From Pauljensenia sp. (GTDB lineage: Bacteria > Actinomycetota > Actinomycetes > Actinomycetales > Actinomycetaceae), in the NCBI GenBank assembly GCA_029983625.1, contig JASBZF010000043.1:1-13746 (forward strand): a stretch of 13,746 nt of DNA. The letters run 5' to 3'. Every line of letters starts with the position of its first letter. Within the stretch, counting starts at the first letter, position 1. Position numbers and translations under genes: made by a program. Under the pieces are notes generated by a model, which was not told the origin of the DNA, searched no databases, and worked only from the letters and a program-made list of their open reading frames with translations. Below, piece after piece: positions 7,939 to 13,746 of this stretch.

Positions 7939-9460
7939 TCTTCGCACCTGAGGAATGATAGTTCGGTGCCTCAGTCGTCATCTGGACGTCATGCGGATGA
8001 GACTCACGCAGACCCGCAGAGGTGATCCGAACGAAACGCCCATTCGTTTTGAGCGCCTCAATTGAAGAAGCCCCCAGATAAAACATCGTCTGATGCAGAC
8101 CCCCCACAAGCTGATAGACAACCGAAGCAAGCGAACCCGTATACGGCACCTGACCTTCAATGCCTTCAGGCACGATCTTGTCATCTGAAGACACATCAGC
8201 TTGGAAGTAGCGATCCTTCGAGTACGACTTGCGCCCTCGTGAACTCATCGCCCCAAGAGAACCCATTCCACGGTAACGCTTGAACTGTTTACCATTCGTA
8301 AAGACAACGTCACCGGGGGATTCCTCACATCCCGCCAGCAAAGAGCCAAGCATGACGGTATCCGCTCCAGCGACCAAAGCCTTACCGATATCGCCAGAAT
8401 ACTGAAGGCCACCGTCAGCGATCAGAGGAACACCCGCAGGCCCACAGGCCTTCGCAGCCAAAGCAATCGCAGTGATCTGAGGGACACCCACACCCGCAAC
8501 GACGCGCGTCGTACAGATCGACCCCGGTCCCACACCGACCTTCACCGCATCCGCACCCGCATCAATGAGCGCCTGCGCGCCCTCGGTCGTCGCCACATTC
8601 CCGCCGATGACCTCAACACCGGAAAAAAGCGGATCAGATTTAATACGGCGAATCATGTCAAGAGCAAGCTTTGCCCCACCATTGGCAGTATCCACCACAA
8701 GAACATCCACACCGGCTTGCGCCAGCGCGGTCGCACGCTCCCACGTATCACCCCAGTAGCCGACCGCCGCGCCGACAACGAGACGACCACGTTCATCCTT
8801 CGTCGCGTTCGGATACTGCTCCGTCTTCACGAAGTCCTTAACGGTAATCAGACCGGTAAGTCGATCGTTGTCATCAACAATCGGAAGTTTCTCAACGCGA
8901 TGTTGCGCAAGAAGCGCCTTCGCATCCTCACGGGAGATCCCCACATGCCCGGTCACAAGCCGCTCACGAGGAGTCATGCAATCGCGTACCTTCAAAGTGG
9001 ACCACTGCCTCTGAGGAACGAAACGCAGATCACGATTGGTGATAATGCCCAGGAGCGCTCCGTCCTCGTCAACCACGGGCAGGCCAGACACACGGTAATG
9101 GCCGCACAGTTCGTCAAGTTCCTCAATCGTTGCCTCGGGGCTGACGGTGACCGGATCCTCAACCATTCCTGATTCGGAGCGCTTCACAAGACGCACCTGC
9201 TGCGCCTGATCCTCAATCGAAAGGTTGCGGTGGAGGATACCGATACCGCCCTGACGGGCCATCGCAATCGCCATTCGCGATTCGGTTACCGTGTCCATCG
9301 CCGCCGACAGGAGGGGGATACGCAGGGAAATCTTCTTCGTGAGACGAGACGTTGTGTCCACTGTGGAAGGCACAACGTCGGTGAGTTCAGGCAGAAGAAG
9401 AACATCGTCGTAGGTGAGGCCAGTCAGGCCGAAGGGATCATTCGCACACAAGTCGCCCAT
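7934..9460 (-). CDS. guaB: IMP dehydrogenase
   Basis: This 508-residue enzyme oxidises IMP to XMP with NAD, the committed step of guanine nucleotide synthesis. It has the complete IMPDH layout: the N-terminal part of the TIM barrel with LTYDDVLLLP (15-24), two CBS modules at about 100-147 and 159-210, then the rest of the barrel with GSICTT carrying catalytic C316, IADGG (347-351), GSLLAG (372-377), YRGMGSLGAM (396-405) and flap residues R417-Y418. The length is typical. The segment usually reading DTAHG is DTANG here (N260), a substitution near the cofactor site. The ATG lacks a Shine-Dalgarno sequence but has TAAAAT exactly 6 nt upstream, suggesting a leaderless transcript. The AGE gene lies 136 bp upstream on the same strand and is unlikely to share its promoter. 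Confidence 0.97.
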   Translation of the reverse strand: MGDLCANDPFGLTGLTYDDVLLLPELTDVVPSTVDTTSRLTKKISLRIPLLSAAMDTVTESRMAIAMARQGGIGILHRNLSIEDQAQQVRLVKRSESGMVEDPVTVSPEATIEELDELCGHYRVSGLPVVDEDGALLGIITNRDLRFVPQRQWSTLKVRDCMTPRERLVTGHVGISREDAKALLAQHRVEKLPIVDDNDRLTGLITVKDFVKTEQYPNATKDERGRLVVGAAVGYWGDTWERATALAQAGVDVLVVDTANGGAKLALDMIRRIKSDPLFSGVEVIGGNVATTEGAQALIDAGADAVKVGVGPGSICTTRVVAGVGVPQITAIALAAKACGPAGVPLIADGGLQYSGDIGKALVAGADTVMLGSLLAGCEESPGDVVFTNGKQFKRYRGMGSLGAMSSRGRKSYSKDRYFQADVSSDDKIVPEGIEGQVPYTGSLASVVYQLVGGLHQTMFYLGASSIEALKTNGRFVRITSAGLRESHPHDVQMTTEAPNYHSSGAKS

Positions 9461-9466
9461 AAGCCG

Positions 9467-9472
9467 ATTTTA
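9467..9472 (-). promoter_or_regulatory. Candidate -10 box (TAAAAT) of guaB, leaderless geometry
   Basis: On the minus strand TAAAAT ends 6 nt before the guaB ATG. With usual -10 to start-site spacing, transcription would begin at or beside the A of ATG. No ribosome-binding sequence lies in the 20 nt before the ATG, which fits leaderless translation. Box-to-start distance and a CGG after the box match guaB3. Confidence 0.5.
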
Positions 9473-9596
9473 GGTGCCCGCTCCTCGCACCGAAAACCCA
9501 GGAAGAACACGCAGGCACTTCAGTGGCCAGCCTCACCCTGAGTAGCAAAAATGCACACCTTCGCGCCTCACACACGAGGGCGAGAATGCGCAACTC

Positions 9597-10847
9597 TCAC
9601 TTCAGCTGCGAAAGCGCTAAAGCAAACCCCGGAGCAAGGCCGATTTTTGGCAAAAGCAGCATGTGCGCGAGGTGATAGGCATCAGGCTTTCCGGGCCAAA
9701 GCGTGCCCAAAGGTACACCCTCAGCATCAAGCTCATGAACCCAACGGCCCGGAGACTCCCGCAGATACTGATCGGCCCAGGCCACACAGCGCGCGAAACG
9801 CTCCGATTGGATCGCAACCTGCGCTTCGTCACCGAGTTCTTCTTCCACGACACCCAGAGCGTAGGCAGCATTCACCGCTTCACACAGCGCCCAGTGCATA
9901 CGCTGTGTCACCAGAGCACGCCCATCACCATCAGTCGTGTACACAATGCCGCCGACACCCTCATCTGTCCAGCCATCGCAATCAGCGCGATTCACAAGTT
10001 CACGGGCAACATCAAGCATCCATGCCCCCGGCGTATCCCCCACAGCAACGAGGGCGGCTCGCGTATGAAGAATGAGGCGCGCCCATTCAAAACCGTGCCC
10101 CGGCACCACACCGTAGGGACGGAAAGGGTCAAGCAGATGATCGGCTCGCATCTTTGGTTCCACGTCCCAGTTGGGTCCAAAATGTTCGGGGAGACGCCAT
10201 CCGAAACGTGCGCCAAGGTCGGCAACAAAGCGACATATTTCCCGCGCACGATCAAGCCAGATCCTTTCACCGCTTGCATCCCAAGCGGCAAGGTATGCCT
10301 CGACCATATGCATATTTGCGTTCAGGCCCCGATAGGGTTCGCATTCACTGAAGTCCCGGTTCCACGAATTTCTCACGCGACCAAAGGCAGGCTCCCACCA
10401 GTGCCGATCCTGATCGGTCAAAGCCTCATCAAGAAGTGTCCGCGCGCCATTCAATCCCGCGCAGGTCGCTGCAGCTGCGGACAGAATCACGAAGGCGTGA
10501 CCGTAGGCTTCTTTGCGCGCTCCTTCAAGTGGAGCATCCCCGGCTGGAACAAGAGCCGAATACCAGCCCCCGTAGGTCTCGTCACGGAAAGGTCCGTTAA
10601 GGGCATTCACACCGTGCTCGGCAAGTTCAGCCGCACCTTCAATTCCACACATCGACGCAAGAGTGAAGACGTAGGTCATGCGACAGGTCATCCACAGTTC
10701 AATGGGGGCTTCGCGCTCAATGACACCTTCAGCATCGAGGGCGGCAAAACCTCCGGGAGTGCGCGAAGCGGAAGCGAAAGCGACAAGAGCTTCAAAGTCC
10801 TCAGCGAAGGCATCAAGTAGGGCCTCGTCCCTCCAGGGTGTCTTCAT
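9597..10847 (-). CDS. AGE-family sugar epimerase/isomerase
   Basis: The 416-residue protein belongs to the N-acylglucosamine 2-epimerase (AGE) superfamily, an (alpha/alpha)6 barrel of cytoplasmic enzymes acting on free or sulfonated sugars (GlcNAc 2-epimerase, cellobiose 2-epimerase, YihS-type aldose-ketose isomerases). Residues in the places expected for a YihS-like active site are R56 (CRMTY), H180 (ANMHMVEAY), H251 and E254 (PGHGFEW) and H392 (KPDAYH). The length fits the family. Overall it looks closer to the YihS/mannose isomerase branch than to renin-binding GlcNAc epimerases, but the substrate is not decidable. The ATG has TTTTGGAG 5 nt upstream. The MerR-type gene ends 116 bp upstream on the same strand and could regulate it or be co-transcribed. 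No sugar transporter or kinase is visible nearby. Confidence 0.88.
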   Translation of the reverse strand: MKTPWRDEALLDAFAEDFEALVAFASASRTPGGFAALDAEGVIEREAPIELWMTCRMTYVFTLASMCGIEGAAELAEHGVNALNGPFRDETYGGWYSALVPAGDAPLEGARKEAYGHAFVILSAAAATCAGLNGARTLLDEALTDQDRHWWEPAFGRVRNSWNRDFSECEPYRGLNANMHMVEAYLAAWDASGERIWLDRAREICRFVADLGARFGWRLPEHFGPNWDVEPKMRADHLLDPFRPYGVVPGHGFEWARLILHTRAALVAVGDTPGAWMLDVARELVNRADCDGWTDEGVGGIVYTTDGDGRALVTQRMHWALCEAVNAAYALGVVEEELGDEAQVAIQSERFARCVAWADQYLRESPGRWVHELDAEGVPLGTLWPGKPDAYHLAHMLLLPKIGLAPGFALALSQLK

Positions 10848-10963
10848 ATCAGCTCCAAAATGCGTCGTCGCCTGCGGATGGGTGGAAAGCTCAGGGCCTC
10901 CGACTGGAGTTTACGGTAACACCGCAGAAAGCATCGAGGACGACAAGGGCGAAGATGAGCAGA

Positions 10964-11893
10964 TCACGCATCCTTCGATACGAGATCAGCACCGGGCGCA
11001 AGAACAGCCAAGGTTTCTTCAACGCAAGCAGCCGGGGTACGCACTCTTAAGACTCTGCCATCAACGACGAGAGGAGCGTCAGCTCCTACAAGGAGTACGT
11101 CAAGGTCGCAGTCTGTCACGAGGAAAGAAATGAAGCGCTCACAGTGGGTGCCCGTCCCCATGACGATGGCCAAAGTGACGGGGTGAGCGTGATGGAAGCG
11201 CCTGAAACGTTCCGCACCCGCTTCGCCCTCGATGAATTCGCTTGCGAGTACGCGCACATCAAGCCCATACCATCGCAAAGCCACTCCGACGACGTGCGCA
11301 CAGACCTCGTGGGAAAGATCCGTGAGAATCACAAGGGACCTTTCGGGGTTGTCGTTCACGGGGATCGAGTCTGCAAAAACCGCGAGGAGATCGAGGAAGG
11401 CGGTGCGCAGCACGTTCGAGGGCGCACAGCCCGGCAGTTCACCGTCTTGGGCGGAGCGTAGACGTTCGAGGGCGGGGGCGACCAGCTTGCTCCAGGTGTA
11501 CACAAGGCCCTCGGTCGCTACTGCGGCTTCGAGGACTCGTCGCAGCTGAGCGGAGCGACACTGGCAGGACAGGTCAACGAAGTGTTGAATGGAATAGGGA
11601 GGCGCGGGTTCTTCTGTCGCAGGGAAAGAATCGGCGAGGGACAGCACGGTCGCTGCGGCATCAGAGGGGGAAACTCCCGAATGAACAAGATCAACCATTT
11701 TGGCCAGACGCGCGATGTCAGCGGGGCGATAGCGGCGGTGAGATCCGGCGCGTCGTTCGTCTGGTCCTAAACCGTAGCGACGCTCCCAGGTGCGCAAGGT
11801 CGAAGGGGAAATCCCCAATCGCATCGACACTGCGGTCACAGTCAAGGGCGCTTCGACGGCTGGTGCTGCCGTCTGAAGATGCGTCCTCGGCAT
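10964..11893 (-). CDS. MerR-type regulator with degenerate B12-binding-like C-terminal domain
   Basis: The 309-residue transcription factor has a MerR winged helix-turn-helix at about 17-85 (RLGISPSTLRTWERRYGL, then SHRRYRPADI). From about 100 to 305 it resembles the helical-bundle plus Rossmann-like module of CarH/LitR-type regulators. The cobalamin signature is not intact: the E-H segment expected after the first helices is missing (GELPGCAPSN, 151-160), and the D-x-H-x-x-G motif is replaced by DLSHEVC (192-198), leaving only H195. It probably senses something else or acts by protein contact. The ATG has AGGAGG 6 nt upstream, the strongest ribosome site among the minus-strand genes. It is divergent from whiB across 350 bp and lies upstream of the AGE gene, its possible target. 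Confidence 0.85.
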   Translation of the reverse strand: MPRTHLQTAAPAVEAPLTVTAVSMRLGISPSTLRTWERRYGLGPDERRAGSHRRYRPADIARLAKMVDLVHSGVSPSDAAATVLSLADSFPATEEPAPPYSIQHFVDLSCQCRSAQLRRVLEAAVATEGLVYTWSKLVAPALERLRSAQDGELPGCAPSNVLRTAFLDLLAVFADSIPVNDNPERSLVILTDLSHEVCAHVVGVALRWYGLDVRVLASEFIEGEAGAERFRRFHHAHPVTLAIVMGTGTHCERFISFLVTDCDLDVLLVGADAPLVVDGRVLRVRTPAACVEETLAVLAPGADLVSKDA

Positions 11894-11945
11894 CGCGTCC
11901 CTCCTGGCGTATATCGGTTGTGCTTGTGTGATGCTGGAGCTGAAT

Positions 11946-11961
11946 CGGGAAAGTCTTCCCG
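11946..11961. promoter_or_regulatory. Inverted repeat CGGGAA-N4-TTCCCG upstream of merR
   Basis: A perfect 6-bp dyad with a 4-nt centre lies 52 bp upstream of the merR start. It could be an operator, possibly autoregulatory. Its GGGAA/TTCCC core recurs in the motifs near whiB. Confidence 0.45.
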
Positions 11962-12104
11962 CTTGTTCTTCCTGTGTGATTGTTACGCCTTGCAGGCAGA
12001 TTTGCCACTTGAAGAGGCAGGAGCTTCTTCACGAGGACGCTTCATTGTGCATATTTTCTTGTTCACGATTGCTGCGCAGAGTTTTCGCTTATATTCTCAG
12101 CTTC

Positions 12105-12143
12105 TTCCCAGGTTGGGTGTCAGTCCTGGGAATTTCCTAGGAA
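12105..12143. promoter_or_regulatory. Operator-like cluster: three CCTRGGAA motifs
   Basis: TTCCCAGG (12105-12112) and CCTGGGAA (12125-12132) form a perfect 8-bp inverted repeat with a 12-nt spacer. CCTAGGAA (12136-12143) repeats the motif directly 11 bp further, about one helical turn, and is itself the core of the palindrome TTCCTAGGAA. The cluster ends 14 bp before the candidate whiB -35, a usual place for an activator or repressor site. Confidence 0.5.
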
Positions 12144-12157
12144 TATGTGAATGACTC

Positions 12158-12187
12158 TTGAACAACTTACGCACAATAAACTAGGCT
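12158..12187 (+). promoter_or_regulatory. Candidate whiB promoter (TTGAAC, 18 bp, TAGGCT)
   Basis: TTGAAC at 12158-12163 and TAGGCT at 12182-12187 are separated by 18 bp and fit a primary-sigma actinobacterial promoter. Transcription would start near 12194, giving a leader of about 50 nt. Confidence 0.55.
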
Positions 12188-12199
12188 GAATGAGGTTGC

Positions 12200-12216
12200 G
12201 CGGGGAGATTCCCCGC
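12200..12216 (+). promoter_or_regulatory. Perfect hairpin in the presumed whiB leader
   Basis: GCGGGGA, loop GAT, TCCCCGC forms a 7-bp GC-rich stem starting about 6 nt after the predicted transcription start and ending 27 nt before the ATG. It is not followed by a T run, so it is not a standard terminator. It may protect the 5' end or bind a regulator. Confidence 0.5.
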
Positions 12217-12243
12217 AAGCGTCCACTGAAAGCGAGGTGCCCA

Positions 12244-12540
12244 ATGACCGACATCGCCAAACTCCCCGGCCCGATGATGGAGGCATGGGATTGGCAGTAC
12301 GACGGAGCCTGCCGCGACCTCGACACTGAACTCTTCTTTCACCCCGAAGGTGAACGCGGCTCAACCCGCCGCCGCAGGGCAGCGAATGCGAAAGCCATCT
12401 GCGCCGAGTGTCCCGTCATTAACCAGTGCCGCCAATATGCTCTCGCAGCGCAAGAGCCTTACGGGATCTGGGGCGGAATGACCGAGGAGGAACGCCGCGA
12501 AGAGATCCGTTCAAACCCCAGGAGCCGCAAGGCGTCCTAA
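12244..12540 (+). CDS. whiB: WhiB-family Fe-S transcriptional regulator (WhiB3/WhiD-like)
   Basis: The 98-residue protein is a complete Wbl protein. Cluster-binding cysteines are C23, C53, C56 and C62 (C-x29-C-x2-C-x5-C), followed by the GIWGG turn (74-78) and a basic C-terminal tail. WhiB proteins carry a 4Fe-4S cluster sensitive to oxygen or nitric oxide and act with the primary sigma factor. The segment FFHPEGERG (31-39) and EPYGIWGG (71-78) look most like the WhiB3/WhiD branch, linked to redox balance and development. The ATG at 12244 is preferred because GAGG lies 6 nt upstream; an in-frame ATG at 12190 lies within or next to the predicted promoter. It is a single-gene unit ended by the terminator at 12556-12588. 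Confidence 0.95.
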   Translation: MTDIAKLPGPMMEAWDWQYDGACRDLDTELFFHPEGERGSTRRRRAANAKAICAECPVINQCRQYALAAQEPYGIWGGMTEEERREEIRSNPRSRKAS

Positions 12541-12555
12541 AACTCTCCTCGACAA

Positions 12556-12588
12556 GGCGGGAGCGCTTCACTAGCGCCCCCGCCCTTT
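12556..12588 (+). terminator. Intrinsic terminator of whiB
   Basis: An 11-bp stem (12556-12566 with 12574-12584, one A-C mismatch) with a 7-nt loop is followed by CTTTCC, 15 nt after the whiB stop. The stem is strong but the T tract is short, as is common in GC-rich actinobacteria. Confidence 0.8.
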
Positions 12589-12621
12589 CCATGACAGATG
12601 TACGAAAATCCCCTGTATGTA

Positions 12622-12626
12622 CGGAG
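12622..12626 (+). promoter_or_regulatory. Ribosome site that sets the start of the DsbA-like gene
   Basis: CGGAG lies 9 nt before the GTG at 12636. The in-frame ATG at 12591 has no such site and abuts the whiB terminator, so the GTG is preferred. Confidence 0.55.
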
Positions 12627-12635
12627 AAACCCCTA

Positions 12636-13448
12636 GTGACCACAACCTCAAAGCCTGTGCGCCGTTCACGATCCCCACTCGTCGCTCTGCTCCTTCTCAT
12701 TATCGCGGCGCTCGTTCTCACTCTCGGCGTTCTCATCGCTGATCGCCACAGACTGACCACTCAGATCGACAAAGCACAATCCACCTCCGGCACTTCTTCC
12801 ACTGAAGCCACCGGAAACAGCGATAAGGGCCACTCCCCCGCCGCTGCGGATACTCTCGCGATCCCCTCAGCGACAGAGCAGGACCAGCTCGACATTATTC
12901 GCGCTCAGGCGACACGCGACCCGCAGGATCCTCAGGCCCGAGGAAAAGCTGATGCTCCCGTCGTCATGGTCCTTTACTCCGACTTCGCCTGCCCCTACTG
13001 CACGCTTTTCGCTAAGAATGTTGAGCCGGGACTGTCCGATCTCATCGAGGATGGCACTTTGCGTATTGAATGGCGCGACCTCGCCCAGATCACCGAGACT
13101 TCACCACTGGCCGCCCAAGCAGGACGCGCAGCGGCAGCTCAAGGTAAGTTCTGGGAGTTCCACGATGCCGTTTACGCTGCAGCAGGTGAAGGCGATCACC
13201 CTGAGTACACGCAGGAGAATCTTCTCGAATTCGCGCGTACAGCCGGTGTCCCTGATCTTGACGCCTTCACAGCAACGATGAATGCGCCAGAGACGAAGAA
13301 CGCTGTCGAAGCCGCGAAATCCAAAGCCTATTCAATCGGTATTCAAGGCACCCCTTTCCTTTTCATCGGCGACGCTTTCGTGTCGGGATACCGTGAACTC
13401 GACGTTATCCGTGCAACAGTCCTCGCCCAAGCAGAAGCAGCGAAGTGA
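12636..13448 (+). CDS. Membrane-anchored DsbA-like thioredoxin-fold protein
   Basis: From the GTG at 12636 the protein has 270 residues. A basic N-terminus (RRSR) and one hydrophobic segment (about 13-35) anchor it with the rest outside the membrane. A Ser/Thr-rich linker (about 45-80) precedes a DsbA-type thioredoxin domain (about 105-265) with CPYC (C119, C122), the inserted helical part (about 155-215) and the cis-proline in GTP (P240). It should exchange disulfides with secreted proteins; the surface nuclease in this window, with eight cysteines, is the kind of client expected. Whether it oxidises or reduces depends on its partner. The following ccdA-like gene overlaps it by four bases and would normally supply electrons, pointing to a reductive or isomerase role, but DsbA-like/CcdA pairs are not all characterised. 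Confidence 0.88.
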   Translation: MTTTSKPVRRSRSPLVALLLLIIAALVLTLGVLIADRHRLTTQIDKAQSTSGTSSTEATGNSDKGHSPAAADTLAIPSATEQDQLDIIRAQATRDPQDPQARGKADAPVVMVLYSDFACPYCTLFAKNVEPGLSDLIEDGTLRIEWRDLAQITETSPLAAQAGRAAAAQGKFWEFHDAVYAAAGEGDHPEYTQENLLEFARTAGVPDLDAFTATMNAPETKNAVEAAKSKAYSIGIQGTPFLFIGDAFVSGYRELDVIRATVLAQAEAAK

Positions 13449-13746
13449 ACGGACTGAGCCCGATTGCGGCCCTCGTTGGCGGGATGCTCACCATTCTTGC
13501 GCCCTGCTCGGTGATGGTACTTCCCGCTTTCTTCTCCTACGCTTTCCAATCGAAACGCGCTCTCCTGAGCCGAACGGCCCTTTTTTGGGTAGGTCTTCTT
13601 CTCGCCCTCGTTCCTTTGGGTGCGGCGTTTGGGGCAAGCGGAGCGTTCCTCAGTGAGCATCTCGGTCTTTTCGCGCGCATCGCCGCAGTCCTCGTCATTC
13701 TTCTTGGGATCTGCGAAGTGGTGGCGATCGAGCTGCCGCGCCCCCC
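13445..13746 (+). CDS. ccdA: CcdA-like membrane electron-transfer protein, 3' truncated by the window
   Basis: A GTG at 13445 overlaps the upstream TGA (GTGA), suggesting translational coupling. About 100 codons are visible before the window ends. They show a first membrane segment with LAPCSVMVLPAFFSYAF, the signature of the CcdA/DsbD transmembrane family whose cysteine carries electrons from cytoplasmic thioredoxin, then two more hydrophobic stretches at about residues 44-65 and 75-95. The rest, including the second conserved cysteine region, is missing. The final readable codons give LPRP as the DNA enters a run of C. It is probably the electron donor to the DsbA-like protein, or serves cytochrome c or another extracytoplasmic thiol pathway. 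Confidence 0.85.
   Translation, partial: MNGLSPIAALVGGMLTILAPCSVMVLPAFFSYAFQSKRALLSRTALFWVGLLLALVPLGAAFGASGAFLSEHLGLFARIAAVLVILLGICEVVAIELPRP

Larger units (their letters stand above)
11894..12243. other. 350-bp divergent control region between merR and whiB
   Basis: No gene is evident. The region holds a dyad near the merR start (11946-11961), three related CCTRGGAA motifs (12105-12143), a candidate whiB promoter (12158-12187) and a hairpin in the presumed whiB leader (12200-12216). The stretch 12045-12100 is noticeably T-rich compared with its surroundings, which fits a promoter region. Confidence 0.7.

Noticed and set aside
9547..9582. Possible AGE-gene terminator (imperfect 6-bp stem, T run 12 nt later on the minus strand)
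   Set aside because: The stem has a bulge and the T tract is too far away for a standard intrinsic terminator.
9663..10820. 385-codon plus-strand frame opposite the AGE gene
   Set aside because: It has no domain or ribosome site and mirrors the AGE coding sequence.
12190..12243. Earlier ATG for whiB at 12190
   Set aside because: It lies at the predicted -10/start-site region, and the leader hairpin would be translated; the ATG at 12244 has a proper ribosome site.
12426..12635. Longer N-terminus for the DsbA-like protein, starting within whiB or at the ATG at 12591
   Set aside because: It would overlap whiB and its terminator, and no ribosome site precedes those ATGs.

Overview
The window looks like one contig from a Gram-positive actinobacterium, most likely in or near the Actinomycetaceae (Actinomyces/Schaalia-like). 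The reasons are a WhiB-family Fe-S regulator, a GuaB3-type IMP dehydrogenase relative beside a true GuaB, a large secreted protein ending in a LAKTG sortase signal of the actinobacterial LAXTG type, frequent GTG starts, and moderately high GC by eye. The assignment to family level is inference.

Layout from left to right. Positions 3-34 are an uninterrupted run of 32 C. On the minus strand, 44-4708 encodes a very large cell-wall-anchored enzyme that fuses an ExeM/NucH-type extracellular nuclease to a UshA-type 5'-nucleotidase. Upstream of it on the same strand is guaB3 (4990-6120). A divergent DEDDh exonuclease gene (6248-7000, plus strand) follows. Then come four minus-strand genes, listed here by position: a small transaldolase/fructose-6-phosphate-aldolase-like gene (7117-7806), guaB (7934-9460), an AGE-family sugar epimerase/isomerase (9597-10847) and a MerR-type regulator (10964-11893). 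A 350-bp divergent control region with several inverted and direct repeats separates merR from a plus-strand whiB gene (12244-12540), which has a good intrinsic terminator. The window ends with a membrane-anchored DsbA-like thioredoxin-fold gene (12636-13448) that overlaps a ccdA-like gene (13445 onward), truncated by the window end.

Functional themes. Purine metabolism is over-represented: the surface nuclease/nucleotidase can be expected to turn extracellular DNA or nucleotides into nucleosides, GuaB commits IMP to guanine nucleotides, and GuaB3 is a relative without the catalytic cysteine. Redox and protein folding form the other theme: WhiB (Fe-S cluster), the DsbA-like protein and CcdA. 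The surface enzyme carries eight cysteines after its signal peptide, so extracytoplasmic thiol chemistry is relevant to it.

Most genes are ordinary housekeeping or accessory metabolism, and I see no mobile element, CRISPR array, tRNA or rRNA. The most unusual signals are the long G/C homopolymers just downstream of stop codons (one also reaching into a candidate promoter), matching leaderless-type promoter geometry at guaB and guaB3, a shared 12-mer over both guaB stop codons, a repeated CCTRGGAA motif upstream of whiB, and two apparent His-to-Asp changes at metal-ligand positions of the surface phosphatase.
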